NCBI GenBank assembly: GCA_016213505.1
Contig: JACRAF010000037.1
Span: 1-56,649 of the forward strand
Origin: Devosia nanyangense
Lineage (GTDB): Bacteria; Pseudomonadota; Alphaproteobacteria; Rhizobiales; Devosiaceae
Reading direction: 5' to 3'
DNA length: 56,649 nucleotides
The notes beneath the pieces are model-generated. The model searched no databases and was not told the origin of the DNA. It saw only the letters and a program-made list of their open reading frames with translations. Both the position numbers and the translations under genes were made by a program. Shown in pieces: positions 47,240-56,311 of this stretch. The first letter of the stretch is position 1; every line of letters begins with the position of its first letter.

Positions 47240-48355
47240 ATGACAACCGAACCGGTGCGCGGCGGTGACCTTGTTGGCCAGGGCATCGGCCCGTCGAACC
47301 CGCAGCGGCGCCGGCTCGGCATAGGATTGATCGTCGTCGCGACTGCCGGTCTGCTTTTTGTCGTCGTGTCGCAGGCGCTGGACGCGGGTGGAGCGATCCA
47401 TTTCGGCTTCAGCAACTGGCGGCCGACCCTCTATGCCTACGTCGTGTGGGCGATCGCGCTCGGCTGGGGCCAGGTGCTGGCCCGGGGCGAGGCCGGATGG
47501 CGCGCCCTGTTCATTCTGCCGGCCGTCTTGTTCGTCTTTGCCTTTGCGTTGTTTCCGACCCTGTCGGGTCTCTTCATTGCGATGACCGATTGGAACCTCA
47601 GCGCAGCCGTCGGGCCGAGGTTTAACGGGCTTTCGAACCTCGTGGCGCTGTTCAGCGACCGGTTCTACTGGAATGCTCTGGGCAACATGGTGTTCTACAC
47701 CGCCATGGTGATGGTCGAGTACGCGATTGCATTCGGCCTCGCGCTGCTGCTGAACGCCGACATCAAGGGGCGCAAGTTCTGGCGTGTAACCTTCCTCTTG
47801 CCTTTCATGCTGTCGCCCGTCGCGGTGAGCTGGATGATCGGCAAGTCGATGCTCGAGGGCCGCTTCGGCCCGATCGCGCGCCTCGCGCGTTGGCTCGGCT
47901 GGGAGAGCCCGACCTTCTTTGCTCAACCCTGGATGGCCAAGCTGTCGATCGAAGCCATGGACGCCTGGGTGTCGATCCCGTTCGTCATGATCCTGTTGCT
48001 GGCCGGGCTGCAGGCTCTCCCCAAGGAAGTCCAGGAGGCCGCCAGGGTCGATGGCGCCGGCCCCTGGCAGGGCTTCTGGCAGATCACCTTTCCGCTGATG
48101 TTGCCGGTCAGCGTCACGGCCATCGTCTTGCGCATGATCTTCAAGCTGAAGCTGGCCGACATCGTCATCAACGTGACGTCCGGCGGCCCCGGCGGCGCGA
48201 CCGACACGGTGTCGAGCTTCATCTACCGGGAGTATCGCGACCGTTCGAACGTGGGCTACGGCACCATGCTGGCCATGGTCTATCTGGTGATGATCATCGT
48301 GTTCGTGACCCTGCTGCTCAATTTCCTCTCCAAGCGCATGCAGAGGATGACGTGA
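47240..48355 (+). CDS. Sugar ABC transporter permease (MalF/UgpA-like)
   Basis: 371 residues. Two extra N-terminal helices (LIVVATAGLLFVVVSQAL and LYAYVVWAIALGWGQVLA) precede the six-helix core, as in MalF. The coupling loop is LQALPKEVQEAARVDGAGPW near 255. SGGPGGATDTVSSFIYREYR near the C-terminus is typical of the CUT1 family. The start codon ATG at 47240 has GGAGGATGAC before it. Stop overlaps the next permease by GTGA. Confidence 0.9.
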   Translation: MTTEPVRGGDLVGQGIGPSNPQRRRLGIGLIVVATAGLLFVVVSQALDAGGAIHFGFSNWRPTLYAYVVWAIALGWGQVLARGEAGWRALFILPAVLFVFAFALFPTLSGLFIAMTDWNLSAAVGPRFNGLSNLVALFSDRFYWNALGNMVFYTAMVMVEYAIAFGLALLLNADIKGRKFWRVTFLLPFMLSPVAVSWMIGKSMLEGRFGPIARLARWLGWESPTFFAQPWMAKLSIEAMDAWVSIPFVMILLLAGLQALPKEVQEAARVDGAGPWQGFWQITFPLMLPVSVTAIVLRMIFKLKLADIVINVTSGGPGGATDTVSSFIYREYRDRSNVGYGTMLAMVYLVMIIVFVTLLLNFLSKRMQRMT

Positions 48356-49284
48356 CCAGCATCACCGGCGGAGCGCGCATCGTCGACGACGGCCGCGAGG
48401 CCGCGTCACGGCAGACCAGGCACGTGATCGGCCAGATCGCGCTCTATTCGGCGCTGGTCGTGTGGGCCTTCGTCTCGCTGTTTCCGATCTACTGGACCAT
48501 CACGACCTCATTCAAGGTCGCCAAGGACGTCCAGGCGGGTCATCTCGTTCCGTGGGTGGACTTTCAGCCGAGTTGGCTGGGCTGGCGCTCGCTCGGTTTG
48601 TCCCCCGACACCATCGGCACCCTGTCGACGGTTCGCGACGAGTTCATGCTGCGCTTCTTCAACAGCATCGAGATGGGACTGGGGGCCTCGATCCTTGCCG
48701 TCGTGATCGGCTCGCTCGCCGCTTACGGCCTCAGCCGTTTCCAGTACAAATTCCTCTGGATGCGCAACAACGACATCTCGTTCTTCTTCCTGTCGCAGCT
48801 GATCCTGCCGCCAGTGGTGTTGGCGCTGCCCTTCCTCGTGCTCTACAAGGAACTGGCTCTGCTGGACAATCCGGTTGGGCTTATCCTGCTGTACACGCTG
48901 ACAGTGTTGCCCATCGTCGTCTGGATCATGAAGGACCAGTTCGACACCATCCCCACCGAGCTCGATGAAGCCGCCCAGGTCGATGGCCTCGGCCCCTGGG
49001 GAACATTTGTCAGAATCATCCTGCCAATTGCGCTGCCCGGCACGGTGGCGGCATTCATCCTGTCGCTGATCCTCTGCTGGAACGAGTATTTCTTCGCCGC
49101 CCTGCTCACCAGCTCGGACGCCAAGACGCTGCCGGTCATGGTCGCCAGTCAGACCGGCTCGCAGGGCATCAACTGGTGGGCGATGGCGGCATTGTCGACG
49201 GCGGCCATCATGCCGCTCGTGATCATCGGCGTGGCGCTCGAGCGCTACATCATCAAGGGGCTGACCGCGGGCTCGGTGAAGTAG
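48352..49284 (+). CDS. Sugar ABC transporter permease (MalG-like)
   Basis: 310 residues from the GTG overlapping the previous stop. Six helices, starting LYSALVVWAFVSLFPIYWTI; the coupling loop is IPTELDEAAQVDGLGPWGTF near 205, and the C-terminal IIGVALERYIIKGLTAGSVK is typical of MalG proteins. No MalK/UgpC-type ATPase gene follows; the convergent kinase gene begins 22 bp later. The transporter must therefore borrow an ATPase encoded elsewhere. Confidence 0.9.
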   Translation: MTSITGGARIVDDGREAASRQTRHVIGQIALYSALVVWAFVSLFPIYWTITTSFKVAKDVQAGHLVPWVDFQPSWLGWRSLGLSPDTIGTLSTVRDEFMLRFFNSIEMGLGASILAVVIGSLAAYGLSRFQYKFLWMRNNDISFFFLSQLILPPVVLALPFLVLYKELALLDNPVGLILLYTLTVLPIVVWIMKDQFDTIPTELDEAAQVDGLGPWGTFVRIILPIALPGTVAAFILSLILCWNEYFFAALLTSSDAKTLPVMVASQTGSQGINWWAMAALSTAAIMPLVIIGVALERYIIKGLTAGSVK

Positions 49285-49305
49285 ACCGCCAACCTGCGCG
49301 CCTGT

Positions 49306-50796
49306 TCACGAGCGGTGCATCAGGTCCTTGTTGCGCTCATACAGCTCCCGGAAAACCCGATAGCCCTCATCATAGAGGCTTGCAGTTTCGTGATCGGGCG
49401 CAATCTCGCTGGCGACTGGGTTCCAGTCTCGGATGTCGTCTCGCTTGGCGTCGCCGATAGCGAGCGCGGCAATGAAGGCGTCGCCATAGGACGCGCCCAC
49501 CGTCTTGTCGCGGACGATCTGGGTCCGGCCAGAGATGTCCGAGGTTGCTTGCGCCCAGACGCGGTTCTTGGTGCCGCCGCCCGCCGCATAGATCGAGCGC
49601 GGCGCGTGCCCCACCGCCGAGTAGGTTTCGAACACGTGGCGCGTGCCGAAGGCTATGCCTTCGAACAGGGCGCGGTAGATGTCGCCTCGGGTGTGCGTGA
49701 GATCGAGCCCAAAGATCAGGCCCTTGGCCCGCGTGTCGTGGATGGGCGTACGTTCGCCGGAGAAGTACGGCAGCATGACGAGGCCACGCGCCCCCCGCGG
49801 CGACAGCTCAGCCTCCGCGGCGAGCGTCACCACGGCCGTGTCGGCCGGCAGCTCACGGGCGAATTGCTCGCGGAACCAGTGGCTCAGCGTGCCGCTCGTC
49901 GCCAAGCCCGCCATCGAGGCGTGCTCGCCCGGAAAGAACCACGGCGCGTACCAAAGCCGTCTGTCCCGCACGCGCTGCCCGGTGACCTCGATGATGAAGA
50001 TGGTCGAGCCGTACATCAGCAGCATGTCGCCGTCGCCCATCACACCGACGCTGAGCGCTTCGGCGCCGGCGTCGATGGTTCCGACAGTGACGGGGGTACC
50101 CGCGGCAAGTCCGGTCGCCATCGCCGCGGCAGGGGTAACGTGACCCGCGATCTCGGTGGTCCAGAGCAGACGCGGGAGCTTGTCGATGCCGATGATGTCA
50201 TCGGCCAGATCGTCACTCCAGTCCTGCGTGTCGACCACATAGAGCGGCGAGAAATTGGCGGCGGAATAGTGATCGATCACGTATTCGCCGGTCAGCCGTT
50301 CGACGATGTAGGTGGTCGAGGTCAGGACCTTCGCGGTTCTGGCGAACAGCTCGGGCCGGTTGCGCTTGAGCCAGAGGATCTTGGGGCCGACCGACTGCGA
50401 GGTGAGGGCATTGCCGCAGCGGTCGAGCAGCACATCCTCGCCGATGCGCTCGGTCAGTTCGGCGATCTCCGCGGCGGCGCGGGTGTCGACCCCGTAGAGC
50501 ACGCCGTTCATCAGCGCTTCGCCCGCGGCGTCGACCGGCAGCATGCAGGGTCCGATGGCGCTGACGGCGACCGCCTTGATGTCGCCCGGCGCTATCGCGC
50601 TGTCGGCGAGCAGTCTTTGCGAGAGGAACGTGAAATCGTCCCACCAATCCTCCCTCGGCCGATGCTCCGCCCAGCCCGGCTGCGGCACCAGCATCTTGTG
50701 ACCCTTGCTGGCGCTCGCCACGATCCTGCCGGACGCATCGACCAGAACACCCTTCGACTCGAAGGTGCCGATGTCGATGCCGAGATAGTACCTCAC
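49306..50796 (-). CDS. FGGY-family carbohydrate kinase (xylulokinase-like)
   Basis: 496 residues, GTG at 50796 overlapping the M42 stop. Both FGGY domains are present: YYLGIDIGTFESKGVLVDAS at the start (phosphate-1 loop), GTIDAGAEALSVGVMGDGDM near 235 (catalytic Asp in DAGAEA), and the C-terminal ADP-binding AAGGGTKNRVWAQATSDISG near 400. It phosphorylates a ketose or polyol in the cytoplasm. The sequence is xylulokinase-like but substrate is not readable. Last gene of BtpA-M42-FGGY, convergent with the MalEFG-type importer. Confidence 0.88.
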   Translation of the reverse strand: MRYYLGIDIGTFESKGVLVDASGRIVASASKGHKMLVPQPGWAEHRPREDWWDDFTFLSQRLLADSAIAPGDIKAVAVSAIGPCMLPVDAAGEALMNGVLYGVDTRAAAEIAELTERIGEDVLLDRCGNALTSQSVGPKILWLKRNRPELFARTAKVLTSTTYIVERLTGEYVIDHYSAANFSPLYVVDTQDWSDDLADDIIGIDKLPRLLWTTEIAGHVTPAAAMATGLAAGTPVTVGTIDAGAEALSVGVMGDGDMLLMYGSTIFIIEVTGQRVRDRRLWYAPWFFPGEHASMAGLATSGTLSHWFREQFARELPADTAVVTLAAEAELSPRGARGLVMLPYFSGERTPIHDTRAKGLIFGLDLTHTRGDIYRALFEGIAFGTRHVFETYSAVGHAPRSIYAAGGGTKNRVWAQATSDISGRTQIVRDKTVGASYGDAFIAALAIGDAKRDDIRDWNPVASEIAPDHETASLYDEGYRVFRELYERNKDLMHRS

Positions 50797-51896
50797 GAGA
50801 TGTAGTGGTCGCGATCGAGGCTGAACCGGCTGTCGATACGCCGGAGGCCTTCGATGACAAGTTGCGTCAGGCCCACCAGATCGCCGAGATCGCACACCTC
50901 CAGCGACGAGTGGCTGTAGCGCATCGGAAATCCCAGATCGATAGCGGCGACGCCTTTGCCGACCAGTTGCACATAGGACAGGTCCGTCAGGGCGCCGATG
51001 TGCGCGCTGCGTTGCAGCGGCAGGCCGGCGTCCCGCGCAGCGCCGTCGAACAGCGACACCAGCGCCGGATGCGGGATCACCCCGTTGAGGGTGCCGCGGC
51101 CGTGGAAGGAATAGAGGCTCATCGCCGGCCCGCCGCCGAGCCGGACGTCGCCGCGCGCGGCCATGTCGGGCGTATCGGTGGCGAGGATCAGATCGAGCTG
51201 AATGGCGATCTCCGGAAGCAGGACCTGCGCCGCCGGCAGGGCACCGCGAAGGTTGAACTCCTCCTGCACGGAGAAGACGAAGTGCACGGTGGGATGCGCC
51301 TCGATGGTCAGCAGGGCGCGTGCGACTTCGACCATCACCGCGCAGGCGGCGCGGTCGTCGATCGAAGTGCCGGCGAGCCGGTCCCCGGCGAGCTCGACCA
51401 CATTGGGAGCGTAGACCACCGGTGTCCCGACATCGATGCCCGCGGCAGCCACCTCGGCCGCACTCGACAGGCCCGTGTCGATGTAGAGCTCGGGGTAGGG
51501 CAGGACCCGGTATTTCTCGTCCTGGCCCGTCGCGTGGTGGCTCTTGTTGGCGATGATGCCCGCAATATCGCGAGCGTCTCCGATGCAGAACAGCACCTCC
51601 TGCGACGGCAGCGCCTTCTCCGGCACGCCACCCAACCGCTCGACCCGCACCAGGCCGTTGGCCTCGATCTTGCGGACGATCAGTCCGAGCTGGTCCATAT
51701 GAGCGAACAGCATGACGCTGGGCGCCTGCCGGTCGCCCTCCAGAGTCACGATGAGATTGCCCAGCGGGTCGGTCACCGAGGCGAGGCCGAGGTCCGCCAT
51801 CTGCGATTTGAGGTAGCGCCGGACGCGCCCCTCGTAACCGGACAGGCCGGGGACGCGCATCAGGTCGGTGGTGAGCCGGCGCAGGCGATCCTTCAT
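50793..51896 (-). CDS. M42-family metallopeptidase (FrvX/SgcX-like)
   Basis: 367 residues. Metal ligands: FAHMDQLGLIV near 65 (first His and Asp), GTSIDDRAACAVM near 175 (second Asp), FVFSVQEEFNLRGA near 205 (the Glu-Glu pair) and LILATDTPD near 235. A final His lies in MRYSHSSLEV near the C-terminus. This is the complete two-zinc set of M42 glutamyl aminopeptidase/endoglucanase-like enzymes. The closest plan is FrvX/SgcX, found in carbohydrate operons. Sits 3 bp behind the BtpA gene and overlaps the kinase gene. Confidence 0.88.
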   Translation of the reverse strand: MKDRLRRLTTDLMRVPGLSGYEGRVRRYLKSQMADLGLASVTDPLGNLIVTLEGDRQAPSVMLFAHMDQLGLIVRKIEANGLVRVERLGGVPEKALPSQEVLFCIGDARDIAGIIANKSHHATGQDEKYRVLPYPELYIDTGLSSAAEVAAAGIDVGTPVVYAPNVVELAGDRLAGTSIDDRAACAVMVEVARALLTIEAHPTVHFVFSVQEEFNLRGALPAAQVLLPEIAIQLDLILATDTPDMAARGDVRLGGGPAMSLYSFHGRGTLNGVIPHPALVSLFDGAARDAGLPLQRSAHIGALTDLSYVQLVGKGVAAIDLGFPMRYSHSSLEVCDLGDLVGLTQLVIEGLRRIDSRFSLDRDHYIS

Positions 51897-51899
51897 CGC

Positions 51900-52709
51900 T
51901 CAGCCTCCTCGCGCGGCGCGTGCGAGGCGCATGAACTCGGCGGCCCGCTCCGGATCGACCGCGTTCCAGGTGTGACCGTCGACCTTGAGCGAGGACCCGA
52001 CAATGCAGCCGTCGGCGACCCGCAGAACCTCGGCGACGGTGGCGTGCTTGACGCCGGTATTGGCCAGCACCGGAGTGTCGGGCAGGACTTTCTTCACCGC
52101 TTCGAGATCGATCATGCGGACCGCCTCGCCGGTGATCGCGCCGGAGACGAGGATCGCATCGGGGATCGACGAGAAGACTGCGCTGCGTGCCCGGTCGGGG
52201 AGGCTGCGCTGGTCGAGCGAATAGGCGAACTCGGCCGAGACGTTATAAAGCAGCGCCAGATCCTGCCGCCCGAGCCGGTCGCGATAGCGCATCGCCTTGC
52301 CGGCATCGGGTGTCCACGGCCCCATGTCGGAGGCGTAGGTTCCGGTGAAGATCTCGCGCACGAACCGCGCCCCGGTCGCCGCGGCGAGCGCGATCGAGCT
52401 CATCGGGTCCCAGAGCACGTTGACCCCGAAAGGCACAGCGATCTCGGGACGCAACCGGCCGATCACATACGACATGGTCGCGGTCGATGCCGTGTCGACG
52501 TCGAACTCATAGGGCCGGTCGTTCTCGTTGCCGAACATGACGGCATCAAAGCCTGCCCGCTGCAAAGCGATCAGATCCCTGCGCGCCGCTTCGACCAGTC
52601 CTTCGATGCCGTCCTGGGCGCTGTAGAGCGGCGAGCCGGGCAGCGCGCCAAGGTGCACCATCCCGATCACCGGTTTGATGCCGCCAAAAACCGCCTTGAA
52701 CTTGCTCAC
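51900..52709 (-). CDS. BtpA/SgcQ-family TIM-barrel protein
   Basis: 269 residues. Family segments are KPVIGMVHLGALPGSPLY at the start, AGFDAVMFGNENDRPYEF, FGVNVLWDPMSSIALAAATG and DTPVLANTGVKHATVAEVLR followed by ADGCIVGSSLKVDG, the phosphate-binding C-terminal loop of a TIM barrel. BtpA was first linked to photosystem I biogenesis in cyanobacteria, but in heterotrophs the family sits in sugar operons (SgcQ). First gene of a three-gene leftward operon. Confidence 0.88.
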   Translation of the reverse strand: MSKFKAVFGGIKPVIGMVHLGALPGSPLYSAQDGIEGLVEAARRDLIALQRAGFDAVMFGNENDRPYEFDVDTASTATMSYVIGRLRPEIAVPFGVNVLWDPMSSIALAAATGARFVREIFTGTYASDMGPWTPDAGKAMRYRDRLGRQDLALLYNVSAEFAYSLDQRSLPDRARSAVFSSIPDAILVSGAITGEAVRMIDLEAVKKVLPDTPVLANTGVKHATVAEVLRVADGCIVGSSLKVDGHTWNAVDPERAAEFMRLARAARGG

Positions 52710-52949
52710 TCGTCAGTTTCCACGTGGTCGATGGCGGCGCCGAACCTCGTTCCGGCCGCTCTCTCCGTCGCGGAACCCTACACCGGCCTTGGCCCTAGTA
52801 AAGCGGTTTGAAAGTCGCGCGACCTGTGGCTGGTGTGGCCTCAGCGGCGCGCCGCCTCCGGCGTCGCCACCGCCGCATTGGCCCTCGGCGATGCGCCCTC
52901 GATCGGCAATCGTGTGGCGAGGGCCGCCGTGCTCGACCCATGCGCCCGC

Positions 52950-53022
52950 GCAATTCGCGTCCGACCGGCTAGCGGCAGGCAAGATGCTGGTGCTCCAGAA
53001 TGAAGTTCCGGAGAAGCAATGA
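52950..53022 (+). pseudogene. Fragment of a ribokinase-like (PfkB) gene
   Basis: The plus-strand frame reads QFASDRLAAGKMLVLQNEVP then EKQ-stop. The segment LxAGKxLVLQNEVP is characteristic of the middle of ribokinase-type proteins, but no other ribokinase motif lies in frame on either side. It is therefore a short relic. The 52710-52949 stretch before it shows no convincing gene. Confidence 0.45.
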
Positions 53023-53388
53023 CCGCACCGTAATCTTGGTCGCTGTCGAGATCGCGACGCTCATGCCGGCGGCCGTTCGCTCGATCGTCGGCCAGCAGTG
53101 CGGAGACACAGCAGGCCTCGGCCGCCGAGCGAACGGGCAGCGCCGCCGCGGCCAGAACGGCTTTGGCAGCGTCGATCCGCCGGTGGAACGCGCCGATCAT
53201 GGCGTGAGCGCTTCGCTCGGCCACTCGCCGATCAGCACCCAGCCACGCCCGTGGCTCGTTCTTCCCCACGATCCCGCGCAGATCGGGGGCACCGCCATCC
53301 GAGCTGCGAATCGACCTCGGATTCTCGTGCAGGTGCTTCATGACTCGCCGCTGATCTTGTGACCGTATTTGTCACCGGTCTTGCGATC
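53023..53388. other. Gene-free stretch between scar and tRNA
   Basis: All six frames have open stretches here, but none shows a recognised family, a ribosome site or consistent codon use. Probably degraded DNA next to the tRNA gene. Confidence 0.5.
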
Positions 53389-53413
53389 AAACCCCTTGGA
53401 AAGAAAGGGGTTT
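53389..53413 (-). terminator. Terminator-like hairpin after tRNA-Ser
   Basis: AAACCCCTT (53389-53397) and AAGGGGTTT (53405-53413) form a perfect 9-bp stem with a 7-base loop, 28 bp beyond the 3' end of the minus-strand tRNA. The descending arm ends in TTT. Good candidate for the tRNA's transcription stop. Confidence 0.6.
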
Positions 53414-53441
53414 CAGCGAGATCAACGGGTTAAGAGGTTGC

Positions 53442-53532
53442 TGGCGGAGAGGATGGGATTCGAACCCACGAGACCCTTTTGAGGTCTGCGCCCTTAGCAG
53501 GGGCGTGCCTTCGACCACTCGGCCACCTCTCC
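53442..53532 (-). tRNA. tRNA-Ser (anticodon GCT)
   Basis: 91 nt including encoded CCA. The acceptor stem pairs GGAGAGG with CCTCTCC; the anticodon stem CGCCC/GGGCG encloses loop CTGCTAA (anticodon GCT, reading AGC/AGU); a long variable arm typical of tRNA-Ser follows; and the T-arm contains GGTTCGAATCC. All arms are intact. Confidence 0.95.
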
Positions 53533-53736
53533 ATGGCGCGCCTTAAAGCCGCTTTGGGCTCATAAAGCAAGGCCGCCGGCGGGCTGGACGGTCGTATGCC
53601 CGCAGAGCCAGGATCGCCCGATATCAACCGCCGACATTTGCCGGTTCTTCATCATTTTCCGCAGTATTCGGGTGCGTCGACCCGGGCGCAGGGCGAAATA
53701 AGTCCATCATTAAGGTTGGAGTGCCAGCCTGCCAGA
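53533..53736. other. Intergenic region upstream of the GGDEF gene
   Basis: No gene supported. Short self-complementary pieces (GCCTT/AAGGC around 53538-53572) lie near the tRNA 5' end. An in-frame upstream ATG at 53596 would extend the GGDEF protein, but the added residues look non-coding. Confidence 0.4.
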
Positions 53737-55467
53737 ATGACCGTCATGAATGCCGAACAGCCCGATGTGCAGGCGTTCCGCTTCGATCAAAGCGGCGCTT
53801 TGCTGCGCAAGGTCATGGGGAGCGCCGCCGTCGGCATGACGCTGGTCGGCGCCGACGGGCGCATCATCTATGCCAACCGGGCCTTCGAGGCCATGTTGGG
53901 TCACGGCGCCGGCGAATGCCTCGGGCTCACCGAAACCGACCTCGTTCACTCGGACGATTCCGCCGTCGTGTCCCTCCTGCTGAAGCGCCTGCTGGAGGGC
54001 GAAACCGAGGAGTTCCGCCACGAGCTCAAGCTGCGCCACCAAGATGGCGGCTCGATCTGGGTGCTGGCCTCGGCGTCCCTGCTGCGCAGCGACGCCACCG
54101 GGCGGCCGCTCTACGCCATCGTTCAGGTCATCAACATCGAGCGGCAGAAGCGCGCCGAGGAGGCCCTCGCGGAATCCGAAAGCCGCTGGAATTTCGCGCT
54201 CGAATCGGCCGGGCAGGGCGTCTGGGACCACGATATCCGCAAGGACGACATGTTCTATTCGCGGATGTGGCGGCGCATGCGCGGTATTCCCGACGACGAA
54301 TATGTCGATCCCGCCCAGGACAAATGGCTGGCGCGCGTCCACCCGGACGATGTCCCGCGTATCCTGGCACGAGTGCGAAAGCAGGAGTACGGCGAGGACG
54401 GCTACGACACGCTCGAATACCGCGAGCGCCATCGCGACGGCCACTGGATCTGGATCCTGAGCCGCGGCCGGCCGGTCGAATGGGACAAGGACGGCAATCC
54501 CCTGCGCACCGTCGGCACCGACACCGACATCACCCGCTTCAAAACCGTCGAGGCGGAGCTGGCCGAGGAGAAGGAGCGGCTCCGCGTGACGCTCGAATCG
54601 ATCGGCGACGGCGTCATTTCGACCGACGCCGCCGAAAACATCATCTTCATGAACCCCATCGCCGAAACCATGACCGGCTGGGGCGAAGCCGACGCCATCG
54701 GGCGCCGCCTCGCCGAAGTGTTCTGCGCCAAGTCGGAATCGACCGGCGAGCCCGTCCGCGACGCCGTGGCCGCGTGTCTCCAGAGCGGCGAGGTCTGTCG
54801 CATCGAGGACGACGTGATCCTTGCGGCGCGCGATGGCACCGGTTGCGGGGTCAGCGGCACCGCCGCGCCCGTCCGCACCGAGGACCGGCAACTGATCGGC
54901 GCCGTGCTGGTGTTCAAGGACGTGACCGAGAGCCAGGAACTGCAGCGGCGGCTGGCGCATTCGGCCAGTCACGACGCGCTCACCGGCCTCCCCAACCGCG
55001 TCGCCTTCGGGCGTGCCCTGGCCGAAGCGCGCCGGCAGGCCGCGGTCGAGCAGCGGACCCACTCGCTCTGCTTCATCGATCTCGACCGCTTCAAACCGGT
55101 CAACGACACGGCCGGCCACGCCGCCGGCGACGCGCTGCTGCGCGACGTGGCGCATGTGCTGCGCAAGTCCTGCCGCTCACACGATTTTGCGGCCCGGCTC
55201 GGGGGCGACGAATTCGTGCTGCTTCTGGCCGATTGTCCCGAGGCCAATGCCCGGCTGGTGGCTCAGAAAATCGTCGACGCGGTCGCCGCGCTGAAGTTCT
55301 CCTGGAACGGCCAGCGCTACGACATCGGCGCCTCGATCGGCATCGCCGGCATCGGGCCGGACACCGCGGAACGCGATCCGCTCGCCGTGGCCGACGCCGC
55401 CTGCTACGCCGCCAAGGCCGCCGGCCGCGGTCGGGTCGTCGTTGCCGGCGAGCCATCACCAGCCTGA
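53737..55467 (+). CDS. PAS-PAS-PAS-GGDEF diguanylate cyclase
   Basis: 576 residues. Three PAS domains (about 16-135, 145-270 and 283-402) recognisable by GMTLVGADGRIIYANRAFEA, GQGVWDHDIRKDDMFYSRMW with a PAC end (DGNPLRTVGTDTDITRFKTV), and DGVISTDAAENIIFMNPIAE. The GGDEF domain (about 410-570) starts HDALTGLPNRVAF and has the intact active site RLGGDEFVLLL. The RSHD preceding it fits the inhibitory I-site RxxD. No EAL domain, no membrane helices: a cytoplasmic c-di-GMP synthase sensing through PAS. The start at ATG 53737 is preferred over 53596 and 53746. Confidence 0.88.
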   Translation: MTVMNAEQPDVQAFRFDQSGALLRKVMGSAAVGMTLVGADGRIIYANRAFEAMLGHGAGECLGLTETDLVHSDDSAVVSLLLKRLLEGETEEFRHELKLRHQDGGSIWVLASASLLRSDATGRPLYAIVQVINIERQKRAEEALAESESRWNFALESAGQGVWDHDIRKDDMFYSRMWRRMRGIPDDEYVDPAQDKWLARVHPDDVPRILARVRKQEYGEDGYDTLEYRERHRDGHWIWILSRGRPVEWDKDGNPLRTVGTDTDITRFKTVEAELAEEKERLRVTLESIGDGVISTDAAENIIFMNPIAETMTGWGEADAIGRRLAEVFCAKSESTGEPVRDAVAACLQSGEVCRIEDDVILAARDGTGCGVSGTAAPVRTEDRQLIGAVLVFKDVTESQELQRRLAHSASHDALTGLPNRVAFGRALAEARRQAAVEQRTHSLCFIDLDRFKPVNDTAGHAAGDALLRDVAHVLRKSCRSHDFAARLGGDEFVLLLADCPEANARLVAQKIVDAVAALKFSWNGQRYDIGASIGIAGIGPDTAERDPLAVADAACYAAKAAGRGRVVVAGEPSPA

Positions 55468-55579
55468 CCAAAGTCTCAAGCGATATTCGTGGCGTCCGTG
55501 CTTGAGTCGCCGTAAGTCGGCTTGCCGCCGTGCGGGCAAACCGCTAGCAAGACAAACGTCACGGGTGAAGGAACTATTC

Positions 55580-56311
55580 ATGGGTAGATTGGACGGCAAG
55601 GTCAGCCTGATCACGGCCGCCGCGCAGGGCATCGGCCGCGCCACCGTCGAGGCCTTTGCGCGCGAGGGTTCGCGTGTCATCGCGACCGATATCAACGCCG
55701 AAAAGCTCGCCGAGCTCGAAGCCATTTCGAACGTCGAGACGCGGGTGCTCAACGTGCTCGACGCCGCAGCCGTCAGCGCCGCCGTCGCCGAGATCGGCCG
55801 CATCGACATCCTCTTCAATTGCGCCGGCGTGGTCCACAGCGGCACCATCCTCGAAATGCCGGACAAGGACCTCGAATTCGCCTTCGACCTCAACGTCTGG
55901 GCCCAGGTCAGGACCATCAAGGCGGTGCTGCCGCAGATGCTGGAGCGCGCCGACGGTTGCATCATCAACATGTCGACCGTCGCGTCGTCGGTGAAGGGCG
56001 TGCCCAACCGCGCCGCCTATTCGATCTCCAAGGCCGCCGTCATCGGCCTCACCAAGTCGATCGCTGCCGACTACACCACCAGGGGCATCCGCGTGAACGC
56101 CATCGCCCCGGGCACGGTCGACAGCCCGTCGCTGCACGAGCGCTGGAAGGCGACCGGCGATTTCGAGGCGGCGCGCAAAGCCTTCATCGCCCGCCAGCCG
56201 ATCGGCCGCATCGCCCGCCCGGAAGAAGTCGCCGATCTCGCGCTCTATCTCGCCACGGCAACCTATACGACCGGGCAGGTGCACATCATCGACGGCGGCT
56301 GGACGGCTTAG
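55580..56311 (+). CDS. SDR-family oxidoreductase (BDH2 / 2-keto-3-deoxy-L-fuconate dehydrogenase-like)
   Basis: 243 residues. NAD motif TAAAQGIGRA, acidic DI at the end of strand 2 (ATDINAEKL, favouring NAD), NCAG, catalytic Ser in NMSTVAS and AAYSISK. APGTVDSPSLHERWKATGDF and IARQPIGRIARPEEVADLAL are close to the DHRS6/BDH2 group, which in Proteobacteria includes 2-keto-3-deoxy-L-fuconate dehydrogenase. That would suit a fucose-like sugar and the RbsD/FucU gene elsewhere in the window, but the genes are 11 kb apart. ATG behind AAGGA. Monocistronic. Confidence 0.85.
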   Translation: MGRLDGKVSLITAAAQGIGRATVEAFAREGSRVIATDINAEKLAELEAISNVETRVLNVLDAAAVSAAVAEIGRIDILFNCAGVVHSGTILEMPDKDLEFAFDLNVWAQVRTIKAVLPQMLERADGCIINMSTVASSVKGVPNRAAYSISKAAVIGLTKSIAADYTTRGIRVNAIAPGTVDSPSLHERWKATGDFEAARKAFIARQPIGRIARPEEVADLALYLATATYTTGQVHIIDGGWTA

